This document shows positions 17,198-25,890 of a stretch of DNA of 64,000 nucleotides, in pieces; position 1 is the first letter of the stretch; the number at the start of each line of letters is the position of its first letter. The stretch is from Microbacterium sp. SORGH_AS_1204 (GTDB lineage: Bacteria; Actinomycetota; Actinomycetes; Actinomycetales; Microbacteriaceae), in contig NZ_JAUTBD010000001.1 in assembly GCF_030818935.1 (NCBI RefSeq), positions 2,356,001 through 2,420,000 of the forward strand, given 5' to 3'. The translations under genes were made by a program, and so were the position numbers. The notes below the pieces were generated by a model. The model made no database searches, was not told where the DNA came from, and worked only from the letters and a program-made list of their open reading frames with translations.

Positions 17198-19165
17198 TCA
17201 CGTCGTGCGTGCTCGTTCCCGGTCGCCACGCGTCGGCAGCTCCACGTACCCGGCGTGCTTCGCGCGGATGCCGTCGCCGGCGGTGCGGCCGCGCACGCGA
17301 CGCCACACCCACGGAAGGGCGTCTCGGGTGAGCCAGGTGCCCTGCGGCGCCACCTCGGCGTCGGCGTGCAGCGCCTCGTCGAGATCGAGCAGCGCGCGGG
17401 CGTCGGGGACTCCCAGCGTCTCGGCCGCCCGGTAGGCGATCACACGGTGCCCCGACGATCGCAGGTGCACGAGGTCGTCAGCCCACAGCGGCAGCTCGCC
17501 CAACTCGGCGACGGCCTCCAGGTCGAGCAGGATCGCCCCCTGCTCGTGGGCGATGCGGCGCAGTTCGACGTTGTACGCCGCGAAGCGCCGCGCGAGCAGG
17601 CGGGCGGCGGGGCGGCGCGGCAAGAACGTCGTGACCAGCAGCACGTCCGCCCCGGTGCGCCGCACCGCGCGCACCGCCGACTCGACCTCGGCGACCAGGG
17701 CCGGCATGACCACGGTCGGTGCGAGCAGATCGTTGGCACCGATGAGGATCGACACGAGATCGGGCTCGAGCGCGAGGGCGGCGGGGATCTGCTCGTCGAT
17801 CACGTGGCGCACCCGACGACTGCGCACGGCGAGGTTGGCGTAGCGGAACGGACCCGCATCGCTCGTGTGCGCCAACAGCTCGGCCAGGCGATCGGCCCAC
17901 CCGCGGAACTGCCCCGCCGGCATGCGCGAGGTGTCGCACAGCCCTTCGGTGAGCGAGTCGCCCAGCGCGACGTAGCGCGTCCATCTCCCCCGGGTTCGGG
18001 ATGCCACGGGACCGGCCGGCCGGGGACCTCCGCGCAACAGCAGGCCGTCGTCGATGCGGCGAAGATCGACGGCATCCCGATAGTGGCCGACCAGGTCTCG
18101 CGTGAGGGCCTCCCAAGTACGTCCCTGCACCGCTGCGCGGGCGGCGCGGGCGAAGGCGCGGCGCTTGGCCTCGTCGCCGACGAGATCGGCGACGCGCGAG
18201 CGGAGGTCGTCGAGATCCCCCGGCTCGTAGAGCCACCCGTCGACGCTGGAGCGCACCAGATCGAGCGGCCCACCGACACCCGTGGCCACGACCGGGACGC
18301 CGCTGGCGAGCGCCTCCTGAATGGTCTGCCCGAAGGTCTCGCTCTCGCCGGGGTGCACGAACACGTCGAAGCCCGCCATCGCCTGCGCCAGCGCCGCACC
18401 CGACAGGTGGCCGGTGAACACGGCATCCGGGATCGCCTTCTCGAGCGCCGGGCGCGAGGGCCCGTCGCCCACGATGACCAGGCGGGTGCCGGGGAGGTCG
18501 GCGAGGGCGCGCAGATCGTCGACCTGCTTCTCGGGGGCGAGGCGTCCGACGTAGCCGACGATGCGCTCGCCGCGCGGGGCCACCGCGGCCCGCCACGCGG
18601 CGTCGCGGTGTTCGGGAGCGAAGCGCACGGCATCCACTCCCCTGCCCCACCGGCGGATGCGGTCGACACCCAGATCCTCGAGCTGCCGCGTCGAGGCCGA
18701 CGACGGGGCGAGGGTCAGCGTCGCCCGGCGATGCAGGCGCGCGACGTGACCGGCCACCAGAGCGGTGGCGTGGGGCACGCCGTACTTCTGCGCGTAGGCG
18801 ACGACGTCGGTCTGGTAGATCGCGACCGACGGGATCTTCAAGGCGTCGGCGGCGGCGAGTCCCTGCCAGCCGAGCACGAACGGGGATGCCAGGTGCACGA
18901 CGTCGGGGGCGAAGTCGCGCAGCAGCGCGCCCAGGCGCGCCGCGCGGGCGAAGACCACCCGCACCTCGGGGTACGACGGCAGCGGCACGGAACGCAGAAG
19001 CTCCGTGCGGGCGCCGTGCAGGTCGGCGGTGACATCGCCCGACTTGGGGGCGATGACGAGCGTCTCGTGCCCCGCCTCCGCCAGATGACGCAGGACGTGG
19101 AGAACGGAACCGGTGACCCCGTTCATGTGCGGGAGGAAGGATTCGGCCAGCAGCGCGACTCTCAC
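17198..19165 (-). CDS. Fusion: GT4 glycosyltransferase plus SGNH/GDSL hydrolase
   Basis: One open frame of 655 residues. Residues 1-370 are a GT-B glycosyltransferase of the MgtA/PimB-like GT4 type: an N-terminal MRVALLAESFLPHMNGV, GRLAPEKQ (208-215) and the donor-binding E-x7-E in ESETFGQTIQE (274-284). Residues 395-655 are an SGNH hydrolase: the nucleophile block GDSLTEG (Ser404), ILIGANDLL with the Asn, and the Asp/His block DDLVHLRSSGHR. The family suggests glycolipid or polysaccharide synthesis with acyl removal or transfer. No signal peptide is seen. I could find no internal start with a ribosome binding site that would split it. Confidence 0.85.
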   Translation of the reverse strand: MRVALLAESFLPHMNGVTGSVLHVLRHLAEAGHETLVIAPKSGDVTADLHGARTELLRSVPLPSYPEVRVVFARAARLGALLRDFAPDVVHLASPFVLGWQGLAAADALKIPSVAIYQTDVVAYAQKYGVPHATALVAGHVARLHRRATLTLAPSSASTRQLEDLGVDRIRRWGRGVDAVRFAPEHRDAAWRAAVAPRGERIVGYVGRLAPEKQVDDLRALADLPGTRLVIVGDGPSRPALEKAIPDAVFTGHLSGAALAQAMAGFDVFVHPGESETFGQTIQEALASGVPVVATGVGGPLDLVRSSVDGWLYEPGDLDDLRSRVADLVGDEAKRRAFARAARAAVQGRTWEALTRDLVGHYRDAVDLRRIDDGLLLRGGPRPAGPVASRTRGRWTRYVALGDSLTEGLCDTSRMPAGQFRGWADRLAELLAHTSDAGPFRYANLAVRSRRVRHVIDEQIPAALALEPDLVSILIGANDLLAPTVVMPALVAEVESAVRAVRRTGADVLLVTTFLPRRPAARLLARRFAAYNVELRRIAHEQGAILLDLEAVAELGELPLWADDLVHLRSSGHRVIAYRAAETLGVPDARALLDLDEALHADAEVAPQGTWLTRDALPWVWRRVRGRTAGDGIRAKHAGYVELPTRGDRERARTT

Positions 19166-19287
19166 GAGACCAGGGTGGGGCGCAGCGCGGCGCTTCTCGT
19201 GCGACGTTCGCGATGTTCACCGGATGCTCCGCCGGGCGTCACCACCCGGTCGGCCGGGCGTCTCGATCCGAGGCGGAGAGTGACCGG

Positions 19288-19899
19288 ATGGACGGTGTCG
19301 ACGCGTGGCTGCAGGCGATCGCGGCGAGCCCGTGGGCCCTGGTCGGCATGGCGGCGCTGGTGTTCGCGGACGCGTTCCTCGTCGTCGTCCCCGGCGAGGC
19401 GGCGGTGACCGCGTTCGGCGCTCTCGCGGTGACGCACGAGTCGTTCCCCCTGGCATCCGTGATCGTCGTCGCCGCCGCGGCAGCCTTCGCCGGCGACGCC
19501 TGCTGCTATCTCGTCGGACGAACGGTCGGGGTGCGGCGCTGGGCGTGGATGCGCGGTCCGCGCGTGAGCGCCGCCCTGGAATGGGCGCGGGCGCGGCTCG
19601 AGCGAAACGCCGCCGTCGTGCTGTTCACGGCGCGTTTCGTGCCGTTCGCGCGACTCGCGGTGAACCTCGCCGCGGGAGCGGCACGGGTGGATCCGCTGCG
19701 CTATCTCGGGGTCGCGGCGCTCGCGGCGCTGGCGTGGGCGTCGTACCAGGCGGTGATCGGTGCGGTGGTGGCCGCCGTGGTGCCGGGCGGTCCGCTGGTG
19801 ACGGTGGTCGTCTCGATCGTGGTGGCGGTGGGGATCGGCCTGGGCATCGACGTCGTGCTCGCGCGACGGGCGAGGCGGCGGGCTGCGGCGCAACCCTGA
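19288..19899 (+). CDS. DedA family membrane protein
   Basis: A 203-residue integral membrane protein of the DedA/SNARE-associated family, thought to move lipids between leaflets. About four to five hydrophobic segments are seen. The conserved Glu of the first re-entrant loop is in VVPGEAAV, and the family signature is FTARFVPFARLAVNLAAGAARV. ATG 19288 is preceded by a GGAGAG; an upstream in-frame extension has no family features. It is divergent from the glycosyltransferase-SGNH fusion, so a shared envelope-lipid theme is possible. Confidence 0.85.
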   Translation: MDGVDAWLQAIAASPWALVGMAALVFADAFLVVVPGEAAVTAFGALAVTHESFPLASVIVVAAAAAFAGDACCYLVGRTVGVRRWAWMRGPRVSAALEWARARLERNAAVVLFTARFVPFARLAVNLAAGAARVDPLRYLGVAALAALAWASYQAVIGAVVAAVVPGGPLVTVVVSIVVAVGIGLGIDVVLARRARRRAAAQP

Positions 19900-19966
19900 C
19901 CCGCCGGACGGGGTGCGCAGGCCCGCTGGGATCGTGGGCCTCTCCGCCTGCCGCCGGCGTCGCCTC

Positions 19967-21808
19967 TCAGCCGGCGACGACCTCGACGCCGGCGGTGCGG
20001 AACGGCGCGAGGGTGCGCTCCAACGGCGACCATCCGCGCGGATCGAGCGGAACGAACACGCAGCGCCCGGCCCGGGCCGCGGCACGATCGAGCTGGGTGC
20101 GCAGATCCCGTGCCGCTGCTCGCGGGTCGGCGCGGCCCGCGAGGTCGACGGTGGGCTGGCCGTCGCTGACGATCACGAGACGGCACCGCTCGCGCGGGGC
20201 GTCGGCGAACTCCTCGAGCGCCCGACGCACGGCATCCGCGAGGGGCGTTCCTCCCCCGCCCTCGGCGCTCGCGCGCTGCAGCGCGGCGCGGGCGCGTGAG
20301 ACGCGCGGCGTGCGCTCCTGCACGAGGCGGGCGAAGGCACCGGCGGCGAGGATCACGCTCACATCTCCCCGGTCGCGATAGGCGTGTGCGAGGGCGACAT
20401 CGGCGACGCGCCGCGCGTGGGCGGCTCCGGCGCTGCCCATCGACGACGACCCGTCGACCACGACGACCGTGTGCGTCGCCGTGGGCTGCGCACGCAGCCG
20501 GCCCCGCAGGTCGTCGCGGGTGACGACGAGTTCTCCTCGCCCGCCCGCGGCCGCGTGCCGGTACACGGCACGCTGCAGGGTGGGCAGCAGCGCGACGCGG
20601 CCGTCGGCGCGTTCCGGGGCGACGACGCGTCCCGGGCGGCCACGGCCGCCGCCGGCCCGTGTCGCACCCCGGCGGGCCGAGCGCCCCGACCGCACCGTCG
20701 CGCGCGCGGGCTGGTCTGTGAGGACGGGCGCAGCGAGGGCGGCCGCGCGGGCGGAGGGCAGCGCGTCGGGTTCACCGTCGACGGCGATCCCGGTGTCGGA
20801 CGCGGCGGATGGGTCGACATCGTCGGGCGCTGAATCCGGCCGACGGTGCCCTCCGGGTGCGGAAGCGTCGTGCGCGGGCAGTGAGGAGGCAGCCGCCGCG
20901 TCGGCCTCGGGGTCCGCCCCCGCAGGGTCACCGGGCTCGGGCGCGAGGGGGGCCTCGGGGGCGTCGCCCGCGCCATCACCCGTCGGCTCGGCAACCGTCT
21001 CCCCCGCGGGGTCATCGTCGCTGCCGGGAGCCCCGAGCGACTCCGCGCCGTCGTCCACCGCATCCGACGCCGCCTCACCCGTGGCCGGTTCCTCGATCGC
21101 CTGTTCCCCGTCGGCGTCGTCGGCGACGGACGCGTCGCCATCATCGGCATCCGGTTCGAGGCTCGTCTCTTCCACGTTCGGAGGGTCGACCTCGCCCGCT
21201 CCCGACGCGGCGAGGCCCCGCCCGTGCGGTACCGCCACCCACGCGCGTACGACCGCGACCGGGTCGCCGTCGTAGCCCGCGTCGACGAGGGCGGATGCCA
21301 GCGCGCAGGCCGCGACGTCGATGGCACCGTCGTCGACACCATGGGCCGCGAGGGCGGCGACGACGCGGCGCCACAGTCCCGCCTCGCTCTCGTGCGCGGG
21401 CCGGCGCCCCGGCGGAACGATCGCGTCGACGTCGACGACGGCCGTGCATCGGCGGCGGGCGGCGGCGGGTAGCGTCGCCGTATCCGCGCACAGGGCGAGG
21501 ACTCGATCGACCCGGGTCGGCGACTCGTAAGCGTGCGCGAGGCGGACGACCCCGTCGGCGTGCGGGCGCAACTGACGGAAGAGAGTCTCGGCGCGATGCG
21601 CGTCACCGGCGAGCGCGAGCCCGAACGGCGCACCACCACGCCAGGCCTCGATCGTCGCGCGGACCGCGGCCGGTAGGACGATCTCGCCACCGAGAAGGGC
21701 CCGCACCTCGGCTGCGCGGTCCGCGGGGAGCGAGGCGATCTGGCCACCGAGACGGGCACGCACATCGGCTGAGCGGTCCGCGGGGGTGGCCCCGCGCGAG
21801 CGCGTCAC
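19967..21808 (-). CDS. VWA domain protein, magnesium-chelatase ChlD/BchD-like
   Basis: A 613-residue protein. Residues 1-200 resemble an inactive AAA+ half without a Walker A. Residues 200-355 are an acidic Asp/Glu/Ala/Pro linker, as in ChlD. The C-terminal part is a von Willebrand A domain with MIDAS motif DGSSS (452-456) and GGGGTPLADAV. It begins inside the end of the ChlI-like gene (4 nt overlap). Near the N-terminus a 19-residue unit (ADRSADVRARLGGQIASLP) occurs twice in tandem. No large chelatase subunit (ChlH/CobN) is near. The pair may therefore be a MoxR/VWA-type metal-insertion chaperone; a true chelatase is unproven. Confidence 0.8.
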   Translation of the reverse strand: MTRSRGATPADRSADVRARLGGQIASLPADRAAEVRALLGGEIVLPAAVRATIEAWRGGAPFGLALAGDAHRAETLFRQLRPHADGVVRLAHAYESPTRVDRVLALCADTATLPAAARRRCTAVVDVDAIVPPGRRPAHESEAGLWRRVVAALAAHGVDDGAIDVAACALASALVDAGYDGDPVAVVRAWVAVPHGRGLAASGAGEVDPPNVEETSLEPDADDGDASVADDADGEQAIEEPATGEAASDAVDDGAESLGAPGSDDDPAGETVAEPTGDGAGDAPEAPLAPEPGDPAGADPEADAAAASSLPAHDASAPGGHRRPDSAPDDVDPSAASDTGIAVDGEPDALPSARAAALAAPVLTDQPARATVRSGRSARRGATRAGGGRGRPGRVVAPERADGRVALLPTLQRAVYRHAAAGGRGELVVTRDDLRGRLRAQPTATHTVVVVDGSSSMGSAGAAHARRVADVALAHAYRDRGDVSVILAAGAFARLVQERTPRVSRARAALQRASAEGGGGTPLADAVRRALEEFADAPRERCRLVIVSDGQPTVDLAGRADPRAAARDLRTQLDRAAARAGRCVFVPLDPRGWSPLERTLAPFRTAGVEVVAG

Positions 21809-22740
21809 GCGACGCGCCGCCCGAGCACGGATGCCGCCGCGACCCGCACGCGGGCGGCCGCCGCCGTCACCGGCTCGAGAGCCGTCCGCGGCGCGCGGTG
21901 CTGCAGGGCCGGCACCGCGACGGCCGCGAGATCGTGCACGGTCACGGCCGGTCGGCCCGCCAGCGCGGCCGCCGCGCGAGCCGCCCGCACGAGCACGAGC
22001 TCGGCGCGGTGACCGACCGCCCGCGCGTCGACGCAGATGCGAACGGCCGCCTCGAGCACCTCGTCACCGAGGTCGACGGTGGCGCACCGTTCGCGTGCGA
22101 GGCGGATCCGCGCGGCCAGTCGCTCCTCCCGCTCCGCCCACTCGAGCGTGAAGGCCCTGGGATCCCGCTCGAACGCCAGCCGGCGGCGCACGATCTCCCA
22201 CCGCTGCTCGACGTCGCGGATCGTCGCGACCGGCGTCGAGAGGCCGAAGCGGTCTTCCAGCTGCGGCCGCAGCTCGCCCTCCTCGGGATTGCCGCTGCCG
22301 ACGAGCACGAATCGGGCGGGGTGCGTGTGGCTGAGACCGTCGCGCTCCACGGTGTTCACGCCCGACGCCGCGACGTCGAGGAGCAGGTCGACGAGGTAGT
22401 CGTCGAGCAGGTTGACCTCGTCTATGTACAAGATGCCGCCGTGCGCCGCCGCGAGCAGCCCCGGCGCGTAGGCTACCTCGCCGCGGAGCGCGCGGTCGAT
22501 GTCGAGCGATCCGAGCACGCGGTCCTCGCTCGCCCCGAGCGGCAGGTCGACCACGGGCATGTCCAGTCCCTCGCGGGCGAGCAGCTGCGCGAGGCCGCGC
22601 ACGGTGGTCGACTTTCCCGTCCCTCGATCGCCGAGCGCCAGCACCCCGCCCACCGCGGGGTCCACCGCGCAGAGGGTGAGTGCGTGGCGCAGGTCGTCCT
22701 GACCGACGACGGCGGTGAAGGGGAAGACGGGTGAGGTCAT
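21805..22740 (-). CDS. AAA+ ATPase, magnesium-chelatase ChlI/BchI-like
   Basis: A 311-residue AAA+ ATPase with Walker A GDRGTGKST (37-45), Walker B GGILYIDEVNLL, and a ChlI-type insert (SHTHPARFVLVGSGNPEEGELRPQLEDRFGL) including sensor-1 and the Arg finger. It is the motor partner of the VWA protein encoded downstream. ATG 22740 is preferred: a TACAAT -10-like box (22753-22748) would put the transcript start at about this codon, suggesting leaderless translation. ATG 22749 is an alternative. A perfect palindromic operator overlaps the promoter. Confidence 0.85.
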   Translation of the reverse strand: MTSPVFPFTAVVGQDDLRHALTLCAVDPAVGGVLALGDRGTGKSTTVRGLAQLLAREGLDMPVVDLPLGASEDRVLGSLDIDRALRGEVAYAPGLLAAAHGGILYIDEVNLLDDYLVDLLLDVAASGVNTVERDGLSHTHPARFVLVGSGNPEEGELRPQLEDRFGLSTPVATIRDVEQRWEIVRRRLAFERDPRAFTLEWAEREERLAARIRLARERCATVDLGDEVLEAAVRICVDARAVGHRAELVLVRAARAAAALAGRPAVTVHDLAAVAVPALQHRAPRTALEPVTAAAARVRVAAASVLGRRVA

Positions 22741-22751
22741 GGCATCCATTG

Positions 22752-22772
22752 TATTGAGAACGCTTCTCAATA
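22752..22772. promoter_or_regulatory. Perfect palindromic operator (Zur/Fur-type) before the ChlI-like gene
   Basis: Arms TATTGAGAA and TTCTCAATA with a 3 bp spacer CGC, 9+3+9, no mismatch. The inner TGAGAA-n3-TTCTCA follows the 6-3-6 layout of Fur-superfamily boxes such as the actinobacterial Zur box (TGAAAA-n3-TTTTCA). It ends 2 bp from ATG 22749 and overlaps the likely -10, so binding should repress. The regulator is not in the window; Zur identity is inferred. Confidence 0.6.
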
Positions 22773-22789
22773 GATGAACGCCTCGACTC

Positions 22790-23551
22790 TCACCTCAGTG
22801 CCAGTGTCTGCTCCGCTGCGCTCACGAGCGCGCGTCCGTACGAGGGGCCGTGACCCGCCGCGTGCACCGCCAGCGGGTGGAGCTGGTGAAGGGGCACGCG
22901 GGCGCGCCATCCCTCCCGCAGGGGGTGAGCCGTGTCGTAGGCGGCGAGGGTCTCATCGAGGAACGCACACCCGAACAACGCCAGCATCGCCAGGTCGGTC
23001 TCGCGATGTCCGCCGTGCGCCGCGGGATCGATGAGCACGACGCCCGCGCGCGACCAGAGCACGTTCCCCGCCCACAGGTCGCCGTGCAGGCGAGCGGGAG
23101 GCTCGTCGTCGTCGAACGCGCCGTCGGCGATGAGGGCGCACGCCCGGCGGACCACGTCGGCTCCGGATGCCGAGAGGTTGCCGGCGGCGACGGCGATGGG
23201 GAGGAAGGGCTCGACGCGCTGGGCGGCGTAGAACGCCCCCCAGGTGGGAGTGGGGCGCGCGGGCTGGGACCGCCGGCCGATGAAGATGTCGCCGCGCCAG
23301 CCGGGCGGCGGCGAACCGAACGCATCGGTACCGGCCGTATGCGTCGCGGCGAGCGCGGCGCCGAAGGCACGGGCGGCGTCCGCCGTGGGTCGCGCGTCAT
23401 CGACGCGTTCGAGGGTGATGCGCCCCTCGCCCACCTCGACGACCCGGGCGATGCGCGCACCGCGCGCCTCAGCGAGCCAGCTCAGTCCTGCGGCCTCGGC
23501 GGCGAAGAAGCCGGTGGGCGCATCGGACCGGGTCTTCACGTGCTGTTCCAT
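22790..23551 (-). CDS. Fructosamine kinase family protein
   Basis: A 253-residue kinase-fold protein. The catalytic loop LHGDLWAGNVLW and the metal-binding VVLIDPAAHGGHRETDLAML identify the fructosamine-3-kinase/YniA family, which phosphorylates sugar amines on glycated proteins or ribulosamines. An N-terminal FAAEAAGLSWLAEA helix and an acidic strand match the family. It starts at ATG 23551. It lies upstream of the ChlI/ChlD pair on the same strand, but the operator between them suggests separate control. Confidence 0.85.
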   Translation of the reverse strand: MEQHVKTRSDAPTGFFAAEAAGLSWLAEARGARIARVVEVGEGRITLERVDDARPTADAARAFGAALAATHTAGTDAFGSPPPGWRGDIFIGRRSQPARPTPTWGAFYAAQRVEPFLPIAVAAGNLSASGADVVRRACALIADGAFDDDEPPARLHGDLWAGNVLWSRAGVVLIDPAAHGGHRETDLAMLALFGCAFLDETLAAYDTAHPLREGWRARVPLHQLHPLAVHAAGHGPSYGRALVSAAEQTLALR

Positions 23552-23597
23552 CGCTCCAGTCTGTCGCGATGTCGGGGGTCACCGGCACGATGGACGC

Positions 23598-24380
23598 ATG
23601 AGCGACGGCTACGACTCCGACTTCCTCGGCATCCCCCTCCCCCTCCCCGCGCCCGAACGCGAGACCACGCGGCTCGACTACCCGCGGTTCTCGGTGCTGC
23701 TCGACGAAGAGCGGCGTTTCGCCGCGGTCACCGGCGTCGTCATCGACGGAGCGAGCCTGCGCGACCAGCCGCGCACCGGCGAATGGCGCCTCGACCCGCG
23801 TGTCGACGACGACGCGCAGGCCGGGGCCGAGGTGTACAGCCGCAACGACCTCGACCGGGGTCACCTCGTGCGCCGGCGCGATCCGGGCTGGGGCTCCGCA
23901 TCCGAGGCTCGGGATGCCACCGAGGCGACGTTCTTCTATACGAACGCCGCCCCGCAGGCCGCCGGGTTCAACCAATCGAAGGAGCTGTGGCTGGGGCTGG
24001 AAGACCACGTGTTGGCGTATGCCGAGACCACGGACCAGCGGATCGCGGTGTTCACCGCCCCGGTACTCGATGAGGACGACCCGCCGTACCGCGGGATCCG
24101 GGTGCCGCTGCGGTTCTGGAAGATCGCGGCGTGGCGCGAGGGCGACGCGCTCGCGGCGGCCGGCTTCGTGCTCGATCAGACCGCGTTGGTAGACACCCGT
24201 CAGGGGCTGACGGTTTCGCGCCTGGGCGCCTTCCGCACGTTCCAGACGCCGATCGCCGACATCGCGGCCGAAGCGGGTATCGACGTGGGTCCGCTCGCGG
24301 TCGCCGACACGTTCGTGCGTCGAGGTCTGCGGCCCGTCGCGGCGCGCGAGCTGCGGGGCGTCGACGACATCGTGCTGTGA
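23598..24380 (+). CDS. DNA/RNA non-specific endonuclease (NUC family)
   Basis: A 260-residue protein of the NUC1/Serratia nuclease family. The catalytic motif DRGH is in SRNDLDRGHLVRR (about residues 85-97), followed by FFYTNAAPQAAGFNQ with the metal-binding Asn. FTAPVL and FWKIAAW are also family-like. There is no signal peptide, unlike secreted homologues, so it acts inside the cell or is exported by another route. ATG 23598 is chosen from family length and frame. It is convergent with the methyltransferase gene, 7 bp away. Confidence 0.85.
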   Translation: MSDGYDSDFLGIPLPLPAPERETTRLDYPRFSVLLDEERRFAAVTGVVIDGASLRDQPRTGEWRLDPRVDDDAQAGAEVYSRNDLDRGHLVRRRDPGWGSASEARDATEATFFYTNAAPQAAGFNQSKELWLGLEDHVLAYAETTDQRIAVFTAPVLDEDDPPYRGIRVPLRFWKIAAWREGDALAAAGFVLDQTALVDTRQGLTVSRLGAFRTFQTPIADIAAEAGIDVGPLAVADTFVRRGLRPVAARELRGVDDIVL

Positions 24381-24387
24381 GACCCGC

Positions 24388-24990
24388 TCAGCGCACCCGC
24401 ACGGCGTGCAGCAGCGTGTCGATCGCCGCGGCATCGTGGCCGCCGCGCAGCTCGGCATCCGCGGTCGTACGGGTGATCCGCTCGCACCGTTCGACGCGGA
24501 AACGATCGTCGAGGGCGCCGCGCAGGACTTCCGGGGTGTACAGGATCGCGGGGTCGGACGGACCGTGCCCGCCCGCCGCGATGTTCTCGACGTCGTGGCC
24601 GAGCACTACGAGCGTTCCCCCGGGGGTCACCCACTCCGCTATCCGGGCGATCGCGGCGGCGCTGTCGGGCAGGTGCAGGTAGCACGACACGACGAGGGCG
24701 GCCGGTGCCGCGGGCTCCCACTCGTGCACATCGGCGTGAACCCAGGTCACGGCGTCACCCCCGGGTCGGGCTGCGGCGAGCGCGAGCCCCGCTTCCGAGA
24801 AGTCCACGCCGGTGCAGCGCCAGCCGCGCTCGGCCAGCCAGACGGCTGTGCGTCCGTCGCCGGTGGCGACATCGATCGCGGATCCCGGCGCGAGGGCCGC
24901 CGCGATCTCACGCACGACAGCGGGCGGTTGAGTCGCCCAGACTCCCCCGGCTGATGCGCGGTATCGCTCGTCCCACTGCGTGGCATCCAT
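24388..24990 (-). CDS. Class I SAM-dependent methyltransferase
   Basis: A 200-residue small methyltransferase. The AdoMet-binding motif I is IDVATGDGRTAVWLAE, with the acidic end of strand 2 in CTGVDFSEAGL, and motif IV-like VVSCYLHLP. It resembles Tam/TehB-type small-molecule methyltransferases; the substrate is unknown. ATG 24990 has GAGGGAG at good spacing; a longer frame upstream lacks support. Confidence 0.85.
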   Translation of the reverse strand: MDATQWDERYRASAGGVWATQPPAVVREIAAALAPGSAIDVATGDGRTAVWLAERGWRCTGVDFSEAGLALAAARPGGDAVTWVHADVHEWEPAAPAALVVSCYLHLPDSAAAIARIAEWVTPGGTLVVLGHDVENIAAGGHGPSDPAILYTPEVLRGALDDRFRVERCERITRTTADAELRGGHDAAAIDTLLHAVRVR

Positions 24991-25201
24991 TCGACTCCCT
25001 CTCGTCGTTGCCACCCTAGGCGCGTCGGGGAGCAGCACCGATTCACGCGCCCGGCCGCAGCCTCAGCGATCTGCACGACCCCAGCCCCGCCACCGCGATC
25101 ACGACGGAGGTTGCGCCAGCGCCGTGCGCCCAGCCGCCCCCTGCGACACAGGTCGCGCAGATGGCTGAGACAGCGCCCGCGACCCACCACCGACACGACG
25201 A

Positions 25202-25232
25202 AGCCCCGCCGCCCACACGGGGCGACGGGGCT
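25202..25232 (-). terminator. Terminator downstream of the flavin reductase gene
   Basis: Arms AGCCCCGCCGCCC and GGGCGACGGGGCT (one mismatch) with a loop of about 5 nt, 13 nt after the stop codon. Confidence 0.6.
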
Positions 25233-25244
25233 GTGCGACAGGGC

Positions 25245-25889
25245 TCATTCCCCCGACAGGCCGCCCAGCAGGTGGCCGAAGGAGCGGCCCTCGCCGAGGT
25301 ACGACGACGGGTCGAACGGATCGGCGTCCTGCACGGGTTCGCGGGCGGCGATGGCATCCGCGAATTCCCGGGCGCCGCGCTCGACGCGCGAGCCGAGCGG
25401 GGCGACCTCGTCGGCGTTCGCCCCCCAGTCGCTGGATGCCGCGAACACACCGGTCGGCACGGGGTTGGCGTGCAGGTAGGTGAAGAGCGGACGGATCGCA
25501 TAGTCGATCGCGAGCGAGTGGCGGGCCGTACCGGCGTTCGCGCCGATGAGCACCGGCGTGCCGCTGAGCGCCTGCGGGTCGAGCACGTCGATGAACGACT
25601 TGAACAGGCCCGAGTAGCTCGTGGAGAAGATCGGCGTGACCGCAATGATGCCGTCGGCCGAAACGACCGTGTTGATCATCTGCTCGAGCGGGGCCGGAGC
25701 GAAGCCGGTGAGCAGGTTGTCGGTCAGGTCGTGCGCGTAGTCGCGCAGCTCGAAGACGTCGCTCGTGGCGTCGATCCCGCGCTCGCGCAGCTCCGCGAGC
25801 GCGGCGTGGGCGAGCCGGTCGCCCAGCATGCGCGTCGACGACGGGGTCGACAGCCCGGCGGTGACGACCGCGATGCGGCGGGCGGCCAT
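25245..25889 (-). CDS. NADPH-dependent FMN reductase, CE1759-type
   Basis: A 214-residue flavodoxin-fold reductase. The N-terminal VVTAGLSTPSSTRMLGDRLA binds FMN phosphate, and VTPIFSTSYSGLFKSFIDVL is the flavin-contacting segment of the SsuE/CE1759 family. It supplies reduced flavin to the luciferase-like monooxygenase encoded just upstream; the stop and start are one nucleotide apart. The C-terminal DPFDPSSYLGEGRSFGHLL tail is shared with actinobacterial members. Confidence 0.88.
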   Translation of the reverse strand: MAARRIAVVTAGLSTPSSTRMLGDRLAHAALAELRERGIDATSDVFELRDYAHDLTDNLLTGFAPAPLEQMINTVVSADGIIAVTPIFSTSYSGLFKSFIDVLDPQALSGTPVLIGANAGTARHSLAIDYAIRPLFTYLHANPVPTGVFAASSDWGANADEVAPLGSRVERGAREFADAIAAREPVQDADPFDPSSYLGEGRSFGHLLGGLSGE

Positions 25890-25890
25890 C

